Below, in pieces: positions 32,440 to 41,357 of a DNA stretch of 64,000 nucleotides. The position numbers and the translations under genes were made by a program. Below the pieces are notes generated by a model. It was not told where the DNA came from, did no database searches, and saw nothing but the letters and a program-made list of their open reading frames with translations. The DNA is from Hyphomicrobiales bacterium (GTDB lineage Bacteria; Pseudomonadota; Alphaproteobacteria; Rhizobiales; Beijerinckiaceae). Position 1 is the first letter of the stretch. Every line of letters begins with the position of its first letter. Where the stretch lies: the NCBI GenBank assembly GCA_930633525.1, contig CAKNFP010000002.1:2025269-2089268 (forward strand), given 5' to 3'.

Positions 32440-33913
32440 GTGCGGGCTGTAGATGCAAGCGATAGGCCGAGCCCCGTCAGGTCAATTTTATCCCGGCCGT
32501 GCGTGAAGAATGAGATGCCGTCTGTCGCCGTGAGCGTTGAATCGGTGAGGCTCTCGTAGCGCAGCGTGGTGTGACCATATTCGAGGTAGATGGTGTCAGC
32601 TCCCCCGCCTGGTGTGATCGGATTGGCGCCTGCGCAGGACCAGATCACATCTGGGCCGCCTTGTGTGATGATGACCATATCCGCTTGGCTTCGAAGCCGA
32701 ATGTCATTGTCGCCGCTCGAGCCTTTGATGGTCAGGGAGTTTATCGGGGGAACTGACCCAAGCCAATCTGGAAGTCGCCGACAACGGCAGAGGCGTCGAT
32801 CAAGGCCAATGTTTCGGTCGGCACAACTCTCAGATCAATATCGCCCTCCCCATGGATCCTGACAGTTTTTAGCGCGGCGGCATCGATCGGAAGCACCGTA
32901 CGCGCACCAAAAGTGATATCGAGATACTCGATATCGTTGATGTGGAGATATTATGCTCCGCCTGATACCGTAATTTGCGCGGTATCATCATCCCCATCAG
33001 TGTCGGTGTAGCGGAGCGTTGTTACGGCGCTTTCGCCAGGAAGTGAGGTCAAAGAGATATGGGTTTCAAGAGAGATGTTGGAGAAAGTGACGTTGTCACT
33101 CGAATTGACACTCCAGATCTCTTTGACGCCGGTGACATTCGCTGCATCGAAATCTAGTCTGCTCGCCCAAAATTGCAGGACTTCAATGTCAAGGATCGTC
33201 GGGGCGATTGTGTGGCTCGCTATTGTCCAAAGCGTGTCCCAGCCACCATTTCCATCCAGGATATCTGAGCTTTGGAGCGTTCCACGTTCGAGATTGGAAT
33301 AGAAGAAGTCATCACGTTCAGTTTCGAGAATAGTGTTAGCTGCACGTGTTAATGCGAGGACTTCGCCCGAGATGTCGGGCTCAAACAGCGAGCCTTCATA
33401 GTCTTGCGCGCCATTGGCTGCGGAGCGGAGAAACAAGTCATTATAGGGTCGCGCGAGCTCGACGAATTCCGGTGATTCTGAAAACGACATGACGAGAGCC
33501 GCGGGCGTGCCGCCGTCGTCGAGAAATTTCGTCCAGAAGGCAATCCCTGCGTCATCACCCTGGCGATTGAGGATGTTCTCGTACATCTTGGTGACAATAT
33601 CGGCGTTGCTCAGACCCGCATATTGTTCCTGAAACTCGTCCGAGGCTGAGAACGCGTTCGCGAGCGTCTCGATTGAATACGTATTCTTGTAGACCGCGAC
33701 ACAAAAGTCGAGGCCGTCTGAATCGGGCACGCGGCCGAAGCAGCCCTGATAAAGCCGTACGACAGGATCGGTGCGATAGTAGGCTTGGCTGAGGAGGCGC
33801 GTATCAAGGGCTATCATCTGTAGATCGGAATACCCGGTGAGGTAATAGTCCTCCGAAACCGATCGTAGAATCCCATGATAGTGCAGGGCGACGACTTCAA
33901 TCGGTAACATCAT
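32440..33913 (-). pseudogene. DUF4214/RTX-like secreted protein, broken
   Basis: The first 320 codons (33913 to 32954) are open: a DUF4214 region (LYQGCFGRVPDSDGLDFCVA and YENILNRQGDDAGIAFWTKF, two such repeats) followed by a beta-rich segment ending DTDGDDDTAQITVSGGA. A TAA at 32951-32953 stops the frame, yet coding similarity continues in the same frame (YLHINDIEYLDITFGARTVL, RIHGEGDIDLRVV) to a second stop near 32747. It then continues in another frame with haemolysin-type Ca-binding-like sequence (SSGDNDIRL, GGADTIYLEYG, RDKIDLTGLGLS). One nonsense codon and one frameshift make this a pseudogene of a type I-secreted protein. The N-terminal part could still be translated. Confidence 0.7.
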
Positions 33914-34151
33914 GAGAAGGCTCCCCCATATCGCTAGACCTTACCGCAACTCGCGGTGCCCCAAGGTCCGATTCCGTTTTGCTCAATAATAAGCGCAATC
34001 GAGTTCGGGAGTACCATAAGGACAGGGTATTGGTCAGGTTGGCCGCGCGCCCCGACCGAGAGGGCGGCATAGCCCATGGGCGTTCCAAACCGAGCTGCCG
34101 CCGATCTCTGACTAGCGGTGACGAATGAGCCAGAACGGCATCATCGTACAG

Positions 34152-35351
34152 TCACGGTTCCGCCTTCGCCGCTGGCGTCGTCGCAAACATCGCCCAAGCC
34201 ACCATCAGTTCGCGGCGCTTGTCGAAGAGGTCGCCACGGCGGTAGGCGGCTTCGACCTTGTTCTCGATCGTGTGGGCAAGCGCCATCTCGCAGACATCGC
34301 GGGGAAAATGTGTGGTCTCGGCCGCCCAGTCCCGAAAGGACGAACGGAAACCATGGGCCGTCGCATCGACCTTCATCCGGCGCAGCATCATGAGCAAGGC
34401 CATGTTCGACAATGGCCGGTCAAGGAACTGGCCCGGAAAGATGAAGGGATTGCCGTTCAGGGTCTTCGCGGTATCGAGAATGTCCACACACCGATCGGGG
34501 AGGGGGATACGATGCTCGCGACCAGCCTTCATGCGTGCCTTCGGAATGACCCAGACCGCCTGATCGGTATCGATCTCATCCCACCGGGCATCCAAGACCT
34601 CACTGGTCCGGGTGGCGGTGAGGATCAAAAACTCGAAGGCAAGCTTGGCTGATAAGCTGCTGTCGGTGGCGCGCATGGCCTGGATGAACGCTGATACCTT
34701 GTCATAGGGCAGTGCCGCATGGTGCGCGTCGCGATCCCGCTGTTTGGGAAGACCCTTGGTCACACCCGCGACCGGATTGCCCTCGCTTCGCAAGCCGGAG
34801 GCCTTGGCCCAATCCAGGACGGTACCGATCCGCTGGCGGACACGACGGACCGTTTCGGGTTTGGACAGTCAGATCGGGGTGAGGACCTTAAGGACATCAC
34901 CGCTGCCGATCTGGTCTACCCGTTGCGAACCGATGACGGGAAAGGCGTAGTTCTTGAGTGTGGTGAGCCATTGTGCCGCATGCTTGGCGTTCTTCCACCC
35001 CGCAGCGTGTTCGCGATGAACGGTTTCGGCGGCTGACTGGAAGGTTGGGACGGCTTATTGCTGGCGCCCGTCCGCGAGGGGATCACCACCCGCACGCGCG
35101 ATCTTACGATAGGTCAGGGCTTTTTCGCGTGCTTCGGCGAGCGTGACCAAACTCGCCCCACCCAGGCCGATGTCGCGACGCCTACCTTGCACGACCACAC
35201 GCAAGACCCAGCGCCGGGCTCCCGAGGGATCGACGATGAGATAGAGCCCATTGCCATCGGCGTGGCGTCCGGGTTTACTGAGCGCGCGCACGCGCAGCGC
35301 GGAAAGAGCCTTCTCAGGATGTTGACCTTTTGCTTTCGTTGCGCACGACAA
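34152..35351 (-). pseudogene. Prophage/island tyrosine integrase with two in-frame stop codons
   Basis: A 399-codon frame runs unshifted from ATG 35351 to the stop at 34152 and reads as a CP4-57/P4-type integrase. It has an N-terminal arm-binding domain (DUF4102: KPGRHADGNGLYLIVDPSGA), a core-binding domain (AGWKNAKHAAQWLTTLKNYA) and a catalytic domain with R in LTATRTSEVLDARWDEID, HGFRSSFRDW (HxxR), H in ALAHTIEN and tyrosine in AYRRGDLFDK. TAA at 35055-35057 and TGA at 34869-34871 interrupt it, the latter where TGG (Trp) is likely. No frameshift is needed, so inactivation looks recent. No tRNA attachment site is visible beside it. Confidence 0.8.
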
Positions 35352-35468
35352 TCTAACTTGGATTGTGCAGGATCGTAATGGAGGATACCGGACGGGTGAG
35401 CGGTTTAATTATTTGTTATGATTACTTATTCTGGATCGTTTCCGATTAAGCTGGACCCGGAGGCCACC

Positions 35469-36191
35469 GTGTCCGCCTATCCGCGCGTGCGCCCCTGCGG
35501 CGACACCGCGCTGACTGTGGAATTCGGCGACGCAGTCGATTCCGAGCTCAATGCGAAGGTCCTGGCGCTGGATGCGGCACTCAGGGCACGGCCTCTCGCC
35601 GGTCTCGTCGAGACGGTGCCGACTTATCGCTCACTGCTCGTCCATGTGGACCCGGCCGCGGCAGACCCCGCGGCGCTGGCGGAAGAGCTTCTCGCGCTCG
35701 CGGCAGATCCGCCGCCTCTTGAGGCCAGCGCGCGGCGCTGGCGCATTCCCGTCGTCTACGGCGGCGCATTCGGGGAGGACCTCCCTGACGTCGCGGCCCG
35801 GCACGGCGTCTCACAGTCAGCGCTGATCGAGGCCCATTGCGCGCCTGTCTATCGGGTCTACATGATCGGCTTCCTGCCGGGCTTCACCTATCTGGGCGGC
35901 CTCGATCCCAAGCTTGCCACATCGCGGCGGGCGGAGCCGCGCGCCCTGATCCCCGCGAGCTCGGTCATCATCGGAGGTGCGCAGGCCGCGATCAGCTCGA
36001 TCGCCGGGCCGAGCGGCTGGCATCTTCTGGGGCGTACGCCCGTCCGGCCCTATCACCCCGGTCGGGATCCCGCCTTCCTGATCGCCGCGGGTGACGAGAT
36101 CGTGTTCGAGCCGATCGCGGCGGACCGTTGGCCCGCCCTCGACAAAGCTGCCGCAGCCGGTGAGCCGGTTGCAGAATTGGTGGCATCGTGA
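35469..36191 (+). CDS. pxpB: 5-oxoprolinase subunit B (KipI family)
   Basis: A 240-residue KipI/AHS1-domain protein. VRPCGDTALTVEFGDAVD opens the family fold, YRVYMIGFLPGFTYLGGLDP is the central signature, and PASSVIIGGAQAAISSIAGPSGWHLLGRTPVRP completes it. With PxpA and PxpC it forms the ATP-dependent 5-oxoproline hydrolase that returns pyroglutamate to glutamate. Start GTG 35469 is preferred because GGAGG lies 6 bases before it and family homology begins here; ATG 35418 lacks a ribosome site. The stop overlaps pxpC. No pxpA (LamB/YcsF) gene is present in the window. Confidence 0.9.
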   Translation: MSAYPRVRPCGDTALTVEFGDAVDSELNAKVLALDAALRARPLAGLVETVPTYRSLLVHVDPAAADPAALAEELLALAADPPPLEASARRWRIPVVYGGAFGEDLPDVAARHGVSQSALIEAHCAPVYRVYMIGFLPGFTYLGGLDPKLATSRRAEPRALIPASSVIIGGAQAAISSIAGPSGWHLLGRTPVRPYHPGRDPAFLIAAGDEIVFEPIAADRWPALDKAAAAGEPVAELVAS

Positions 36192-37210
36192 GCGCTCTCA
36201 TTCTGCGCGACTGCGGGCCGGCAACGTCCCTTCAGGACGGCGGACGGTTCGGCTACCAACGCTTCGGTGTGTCTCCGGCGGGTGCGATGGACCTGTCAGC
36301 GCTCGCGGTTGCCAATGTGCTGGTCGGCAACGACGCTGAGTCCGGCGCGATCGAGTTCATGGTGCAAGGGGGCTCACTGATCAGCGAGGGTGGGCCTGTC
36401 CTCCTGTCCCTCGCCGGTGGTGGCGCGACGCTCGCCGTCGATGGCAAGCCGGTGGTGCCGCTCACCTCCGTGCTGCTGCATGAGGGCGAGGTGCTGACGG
36501 TGGGGGCCTGCCGCGCCGGGCTCTACGCCTACCTGGCGGTTGCGGGTGGCTTCGATGCGGTGCCCGAACTTGGCAGCCTCTCCCTCCATCGTCGCTCGGG
36601 CATGGGCGGCCTGGTCGGCCGGCCGCTGGCCGCGGGCGACCGATTGCCCTGTGCCGCCGCCGGGCAGAATGAGCCCAAGCAGTTGACGGAGCGGCCGCCT
36701 GTTGAGGAAGGGCCGATCCGCGTCGTTCTAGGGCCGCAGGACGACTATTTCGAGCCGGCGGCAATCGCCCGCTTTCTTGGGGAGAGCTATCGCGTTTCCG
36801 CGCGTATCGACCGGATGGGCTATCAACTTGAAGGGCCGGAACTCATCGCCGCGCGCGGCCACAATATCGTATCCGACGGCATCGTCAGCGGCCATGTGCA
36901 GGTGCCGGGCCATGGCCAGCCGATCGTGCTTATGCGCGACCGGCAGACGACGGGCGGTTATCCGAAAATCGCGACGGTGATCAGCGCTGATCTCGATCGG
37001 CTGGCGCAATCCGTGCCCGGCACAGAGCTGACCTTCCGCGCGATCGGGCAGGAGGAGGCCGTGCGATTGGCCCGCCAGTATCGCGCCGCTATCGCATCGC
37101 TTGTGGGCCGCTTGAAGCCCGCCCGTCCGGCCCTCGACTCGCACCGGCTGCTCGCGCTGAACCTCATCAGCGGCGTGGTTGACGGCCGGTATCCCCTGGA
37201 GGACAGGTGA
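36188..37210 (+). CDS. pxpC: 5-oxoprolinase subunit C (biotin-dependent carboxylase-like, KipA family)
   Basis: A 340-residue AHS2-domain protein. GPATSLQDGGRFGYQRFGVS, PAGAMDLSALAVANVLVGND and YLAVAGGFD are the N-terminal family motifs. VVLGPQDDYF, DRMGYQLEGPEL and VPGHGQPIVLMRDRQTTGGY are those of the C-terminal half. It starts with GTG 36188 overlapping the pxpB stop (GTGA), so translation is coupled. It is the partner of PxpB in 5-oxoprolinase. It could also belong to a urea-carboxylase/allophanate-type fusion relative, but length and pairing favour PxpC. Confidence 0.9.
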   Translation: MSALILRDCGPATSLQDGGRFGYQRFGVSPAGAMDLSALAVANVLVGNDAESGAIEFMVQGGSLISEGGPVLLSLAGGGATLAVDGKPVVPLTSVLLHEGEVLTVGACRAGLYAYLAVAGGFDAVPELGSLSLHRRSGMGGLVGRPLAAGDRLPCAAAGQNEPKQLTERPPVEEGPIRVVLGPQDDYFEPAAIARFLGESYRVSARIDRMGYQLEGPELIAARGHNIVSDGIVSGHVQVPGHGQPIVLMRDRQTTGGYPKIATVISADLDRLAQSVPGTELTFRAIGQEEAVRLARQYRAAIASLVGRLKPARPALDSHRLLALNLISGVVDGRYPLEDR

Positions 37211-37397
37211 GGGCGCTGTATAGACCGCTCCAAGCGTTTCGAATTCGTGTGCTGGCGTTTTCGATGAGTTCATAAAGTGAACTGTGAAAAATTTGATAGT
37301 GGCGATCTCGACATCGGTGCGAAGTTCCGCTCGTGACGCGATGAAGAGCAGCAAATGCGGTATAAGTTGATCACTCGTGCGGCCGCGCATCGGCTCG

Positions 37398-37682
37398 CTA
37401 CTGAGGTGGAATCTGAGATCGAACCCAATGTCCGTCAACCGTCGTCCTCTCTGCTTCCCAGTCCGGGGGCAGATCCAGCACCGGCTCTAATGTCGGATCT
37501 TGATGCAAGAGGTGCGACATTCCGACTACGCGATAGTTATCTGCATTATCCTCATGAAGATCTCCGCACAAAAAGCACCAGTCCCCATCGGGGCGGGAAA
37601 CGAGTAAGGTCGGCTTCTCGTGGTCAAATACGCAAATACATGCATAGCAACGCGAATGTCGTGTTCGGCGCTGTTTAATCAT
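37398..37682 (-). CDS. Conserved hypothetical protein
   Basis: A 94-residue soluble protein, start ATG 37682, of a type seen in rhizobial relatives but without a known function. The composition is unusual: a Cys/His-containing N-terminus (HSRCYACICVFDHE), then PDGDWCFLCGDLHED, an acidic patch and DLPPDWEAERTTVDGHWVR. The C-x2-C pairs could bind a metal. It lies 62 bases after the gntR stop on the same strand. TTG 37748 would extend it, but that leader looks non-coding. Confidence 0.6.
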   Translation of the reverse strand: MIKQRRTRHSRCYACICVFDHEKPTLLVSRPDGDWCFLCGDLHEDNADNYRVVGMSHLLHQDPTLEPVLDLPPDWEAERTTVDGHWVRSQIPPQ

Positions 37683-37744
37683 CGTCAAATATCTTTCATC
37701 AATTTGATATTTGCGGAATGTAATGCTGCGGACTACAAATATCC

Positions 37745-38479
37745 TCAACTCAAATCCGACAGATAATGCAGGTCATGCGTCAGACAGATGCTGAGCCGCC
37801 TTTCGACGGGGGTCCTGTCGAGGGCGAGTGCAAGTCGGTCGATCTGCAGGACAGGCGCCCCAGGGGCGATGCCGAGGATGGCGGCATCGTCGGCGGAAGC
37901 GCCGACGGCTTTGAGCCGTTCCTGGGTATTGGCGATGGTGATGCCGTAGTGCATGGCATAGAGACCATAGAGGTTGTTCGGCACGGCCATGCCTGCGAGA
38001 TCGGGAAAGAGTGCGGCGGGAAGGGTGATCGCCTCGGCAATGACCGGCTTGTTCTCGATGGATCGCACGCGCTTGATGCGGATGACCCGGCTGCCCGGCG
38101 TCAGGGCGAGCAGAGCGCGCTCGTTGGCATCCGCACGTCCCAGGGCCAGGGACAGCACCCGGCTATCGGGAAAGCTCCGTGTGCCGCTGTCGGGCACCAG
38201 CTTGAAAAACTGGAAGAGGATGCGCTCTTCATCGTGGCGCGCAACGAAGGTGCCACGGCCCTGACGCCGTACCACGAGATTCTCGGCCGCCATGGCATCC
38301 AGGGCCTTGCGCACCGTCCCCTGGCTAACGCCGAGCTCCGCCGCGAGCTGCATTTCGCTTGGCAGCGCCTCGCCGGGGCTCCATACGCCGTCGACCAGAT
38401 TGCGGATGAGCCGGTCGCGGACCTGGCGATAGAGCGGTCGAAAGCCCAGTGTTTCGATGTCGTCCTGAGGCGCTGTCAT
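37745..38479 (-). CDS. GntR-family (HutC/UTRA) regulator of the sulfolactate locus
   Basis: A 244-residue regulator with an N-terminal winged helix (FRPLYRQVRDRLIRNLVDGV, then LPSEMQLAAELGVSQGTVRK) and a C-terminal UTRA ligand domain (RIKRVRSIENKPVIAEAITL, then DRLALALDRTPVERRLSIC). The family usually acts as a repressor released by a pathway metabolite. It is divergent from the Bug gene at 38978. Palindromic AT-rich elements upstream of gntR (38602), the Bug gene (38806) and suyA (44092) are near-identical and are its likely operators, so sulfolactate or a derivative is the likely signal. Confidence 0.88.
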   Translation of the reverse strand: MTAPQDDIETLGFRPLYRQVRDRLIRNLVDGVWSPGEALPSEMQLAAELGVSQGTVRKALDAMAAENLVVRRQGRGTFVARHDEERILFQFFKLVPDSGTRSFPDSRVLSLALGRADANERALLALTPGSRVIRIKRVRSIENKPVIAEAITLPAALFPDLAGMAVPNNLYGLYAMHYGITIANTQERLKAVGASADDAAILGIAPGAPVLQIDRLALALDRTPVERRLSICLTHDLHYLSDLS

Positions 38480-38601
38480 GCGTTTTGGTCAATATCCTCT
38501 GGCAACAATGCCCGATACGGGATGTATCTTGTCATCCAGCGTCAGGTGCGATTTGCGGCGCGGCTGACATGCGTTGCCATCTAAGATCATCCGAACAGCT
38601 A

Positions 38602-38620
38602 TCTTATATCAAATATGAGA
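38602..38620. promoter_or_regulatory. Candidate GntR operator, site 1 (upstream of gntR)
   Basis: TCTTATATCAAATATGAGA is an inverted repeat (TCTTATAT and ATATGAGA arms, one mismatch, 3-base centre) 122 bases upstream of the gntR start. The TCTTATAT arm is shared with the site at 44092. Confidence 0.45.
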
Positions 38621-38805
38621 CGCAAGAGAGAGGCCCTGTTGCGCTTGGCAGCATTCGCGTCGGCGCGACGGTGGCTGCTCGGCATCAGGCAGGCGCCTCC
38701 GGTGCGGTGAAACCTCATGGGTGGCTTTTGGCGCGTCCAAAACCCGACGCGGAGGGTTTCCTCGCCCGCCGAAAGTCCGATGGCCAATGATAGTCGATCC
38801 TAGTG

Positions 38806-38828
38806 TTATATAAGATATCTGTTATATT
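38806..38828. promoter_or_regulatory. Candidate GntR operator, site 2 (upstream of the Bug gene)
   Basis: TTATATAAGATATCTGTTATATT contains two overlapping palindromes, TTATATAA (38806-38813) and AGATATCT (38813-38820). TATATAAGA matches the right half of the perfect palindrome at 44092-44103. It lies about 150 bases before the Bug gene start in an otherwise GC-rich region. Confidence 0.45.
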
Positions 38829-38977
38829 ATCGGGCGGTACTCGCGGACGCGGATCGCACCCGTGGTGCCTGAACGACATTGTTCTTCGTCGCAAGCCAGC
38901 GTCAGTCTGGTCGACGAACCGTGCGTATCAACGCCGGACATATTGCAACGCCAACAAACGGCGGGAGGAATTTATCG

Positions 38978-39952
38978 ATGCGAATATTGATGCAGGTCAT
39001 TGTGGCCGGCCTGATGGCGCTGGCGGCGGGTGGCGCGGTCCATGCGCAATCCTATCCCTCACGATCGATAACACTGGTCGTTCCGTTTGCGGCGGGAGGG
39101 CCGAGCGATGCGATAGCGCGCCTGATCGGCCAATCCATGTCGGAAACGCTCGGGCAGCAGGTCGTGATCGAGAATGTCGCCGGGGCGGGCGGTACCTCGG
39201 GCGCCGCGCGTGTCGCCAAGGCGGATCCGGACGGCTATACACTTCTCATTCACCATGTCGCTCTCGCGGCCGGCGCCTCGCTATATCCCAAGCTCACCTA
39301 TGATACGGCTAAGGCCTTCGCGCCCGTCGGACTTGTCAATTCCGGGCCGATGGTCCTGATGTCGAAAAAGGATTATCCGGCGACCGATGCCGCTGGCCTC
39401 ACAGCCAAATTGAAGGCCGATGGAGTAAAGGCGACGCTCGCCCATGCCGGCGTCGGATCCAATGCGCATCTCTGCACATTGCTTTTACAGAAGGCACTGG
39501 GCGTAACGTTCACACAGGTTGCCTATCGTGGCACCGGCCCCGCCATGAACGATCTGGTGAGTGGCCAGGTGGATGTGCTGTGCGACCAGTCGACGACCGC
39601 CGTCCCGCAGATCGAGGGCAAGACCGTCAAAGGGTTCGCCGTGACCTCGAAGGAGAGGCTGCCTGTTCTCAAGGATTTGCCGACATTGCAGGAGGCCGGC
39701 CTCAGGGACTTCGCCTTTACCATCTGGCACGGGCTCTACGCGCCCGCGGGGACCCCGCCCGACGTGGTGGCGAAGCTCAATGCGGCGCTTTTGAAGGCGC
39801 TGGAGGACAAGAACGTGCAAACACGCTTCGCAGACGTCGGCACACAGCTCTTCCCGGCAAATGAGCGAACGCCAGCGGCCCATCAGGCTCAGTTCGCCAA
39901 GGAGATCGCGACCTGGCGTGCCGTCATCGGTGAGAATGGAGTGAAGAACTGA
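38978..39952 (+). CDS. Bug/TctC-family substrate-binding protein of the sulfolactate locus
   Basis: A 324-residue periplasmic binding protein with a signal peptide (RILMQVIVAGLMALAAGGAV, cleavage near VHA) and the Bug signature YPSRSITLVVPFAAGGPSDA. YDTAKAFAPVGLVNSGPMVL and the C-terminal GTPPDVVAKLNAALLKALED are family typical. No TctA or TctB permease genes are beside it, so it must use permeases encoded elsewhere. ATG 38978 has a GGGAGGA ribosome site. It faces sulfolactate genes and shares their candidate operator, so sulfolactate or a related sulfonate is the likely ligand. Confidence 0.88.
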   Translation: MRILMQVIVAGLMALAAGGAVHAQSYPSRSITLVVPFAAGGPSDAIARLIGQSMSETLGQQVVIENVAGAGGTSGAARVAKADPDGYTLLIHHVALAAGASLYPKLTYDTAKAFAPVGLVNSGPMVLMSKKDYPATDAAGLTAKLKADGVKATLAHAGVGSNAHLCTLLLQKALGVTFTQVAYRGTGPAMNDLVSGQVDVLCDQSTTAVPQIEGKTVKGFAVTSKERLPVLKDLPTLQEAGLRDFAFTIWHGLYAPAGTPPDVVAKLNAALLKALEDKNVQTRFADVGTQLFPANERTPAAHQAQFAKEIATWRAVIGENGVKN

Positions 39953-40000
39953 CCGATAATTGCGGGCACGCGCGCCTGTAGTCCCGGCGTGCCCGACCCC

Positions 40001-40120
40001 GTCTCGTGTCATTCCCGGCCGCGCGCAGCGCTGGGAGGGGATCGAAAGATCAAGCGCGCCGGTTCGAGAATCCCTTTTTCAGGGCTGCACGCAAGCCGGC
40101 TGTTGCCGTGCTGCTCATGG
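40001..40120. repeat. REP-like intergenic repeat, copy 1 (degenerate)
   Basis: The stretch beginning GTCATTCCCGGCCGCGCGC and AGCGCTGGGAGGGGATC aligns base for base, with few differences, to the left arm and loop of the large inverted repeat at 63774-63830. The right arm (ATCCCTTTTTCAGGGCTGCA onward) is eroded. It lies between the Bug gene and the 3' end of comC, convergent genes, as expected for a dispersed palindromic repeat. Confidence 0.5.
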
Positions 40121-40242
40121 AACGGCCAAGTCGGCAACATCCGGCTTGGCAGCCCGGCGGGGACGACACGGAAGGTCCCGGGCTGACTTTGCCTTTACCG
40201 TTATGCCGCAGCCAATCCTGGCGATCTCGTAAGGTCGATTGC

Positions 40243-41235
40243 TTAGAGCCCCCGAATGTCGGCAAGCAGGCTGTCGGCGACCGCCAGGCCGTCCTTTTCG
40301 GCCTTGGCGCGCAGGGCGAGGCGGCGCGCACCCGGCAGGCGGGCGCCGTCCTGGCCGGTAATCGCCTCCGCGAGCACGGCGAAGCGGGTCATTGCATCGG
40401 GCCCGCCGAGGCGGGTGGGATCAAGGGCCAGGATCAATTGGCCGGTGTCAGGCGGCGGCCCCTCGGCATCGAGGAAGGAGGAGGCCTCGGCGGCATAGTG
40501 TGACCCGGTCAGGCCGGCGGCCAGCAACTCCACCATCAATGCGAGCGCTGTGCCCTTGGCATCGCCGAGCGGTAACATCGTGCCCTTGAGCGCTGCATCC
40601 GGATCCGTCGTGGGCTGTCCGGATGCGTCCAGTGCCCAGCCTACCGGAATGGTCTCGCCCTTCTGTTTGGCTGCGAGAATATTTCCCCGCGCAACCTTTG
40701 ACACGGACAGGTCGACCACGATCGGGGCTGCTCCGGCGAGGGGACAGGCGAAGGCTATGGGATTAGTGCCGAAGACCGCGCGGGAGCCACCCCAGGGCGC
40801 GATCGCGGCTGGCGTATTGGCGAAAAGCAGGGCAACAAGTCCGCCTTCCGCCAGTTTCTCGACGGCATGGCCGGCAGCGCCGCAATGATGAGAACGGCGG
40901 ATGGGCGCAACAGCGACGCCCTGGCTACGCACGACCGCCGGCAGCGCATCGAGCGCGGTGTCGAGCGCTGGGTAAGCGAAGCCATGCGCGGCATCGACCG
41001 CGACCACGCCGGGTGCCGGCCGTGTGACAGCGGGGCGAGCAAAACCATCCACCTTGCCGACCTTGGCCTGGGCTGCATAGCTCGGCACGCGCGACAGCCC
41101 GTGGCCCTTCAGCCCATCCGCCTCGGCGGCGACCAGGGCGCGGGCGACGCTCGCGGAATTGGCCTCGTTCACGCGGGAGCGAACAAGGGCCGCGGCGACG
41201 AGATCCCGTGCTTCCGCGAGTGACAGGACAGGCAT
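40243..41235 (-). CDS. comC: Ldh2/ComC-family 2-hydroxyacid dehydrogenase, probably (R)-sulfolactate dehydrogenase
   Basis: A 330-residue NAD(P)H-dependent dehydrogenase of the malate/L-lactate dehydrogenase-2 (LDH2) family, not Rossmann type. DGLKGHGLSRVPSYAAQAKV, SHHCGAAGHAVEKLAEGGLV and FGTNPIAFACP are family signatures; the histidine in SHHCGAAG is the expected catalytic residue. Beside slcC and suyAB it fits ComC, which reduces sulfopyruvate to (R)-sulfolactate. Malate, delta-1-piperidine-carboxylate or ureidoglycolate dehydrogenases are family alternatives. An AAGGTG ribosome site precedes ATG 41235. It is the last gene of the minus-strand suyA-suyB-slcC-comC run. Confidence 0.8.
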   Translation of the reverse strand: MPVLSLAEARDLVAAALVRSRVNEANSASVARALVAAEADGLKGHGLSRVPSYAAQAKVGKVDGFARPAVTRPAPGVVAVDAAHGFAYPALDTALDALPAVVRSQGVAVAPIRRSHHCGAAGHAVEKLAEGGLVALLFANTPAAIAPWGGSRAVFGTNPIAFACPLAGAAPIVVDLSVSKVARGNILAAKQKGETIPVGWALDASGQPTTDPDAALKGTMLPLGDAKGTALALMVELLAAGLTGSHYAAEASSFLDAEGPPPDTGQLILALDPTRLGGPDAMTRFAVLAEAITGQDGARLPGARRLALRAKAEKDGLAVADSLLADIRGL

Positions 41236-41357
41236 GGCGCACCTTTTGGCTGGGCAAGAGCACGTCCGTCTGATGCGGACCTGCTCCGCTTAGAAACAAG
41301 CGAGCATATTCACCGACTTGGATGGAATCGGATCATTCCATTCAAATCGGATTTGCT

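Noticed and set aside
37703..37748. TTG 37748 as start of the hypothetical gene ending at 37398
   Set aside because: The added leader has no ribosome site and no conserved look; ATG 37682 is simpler.
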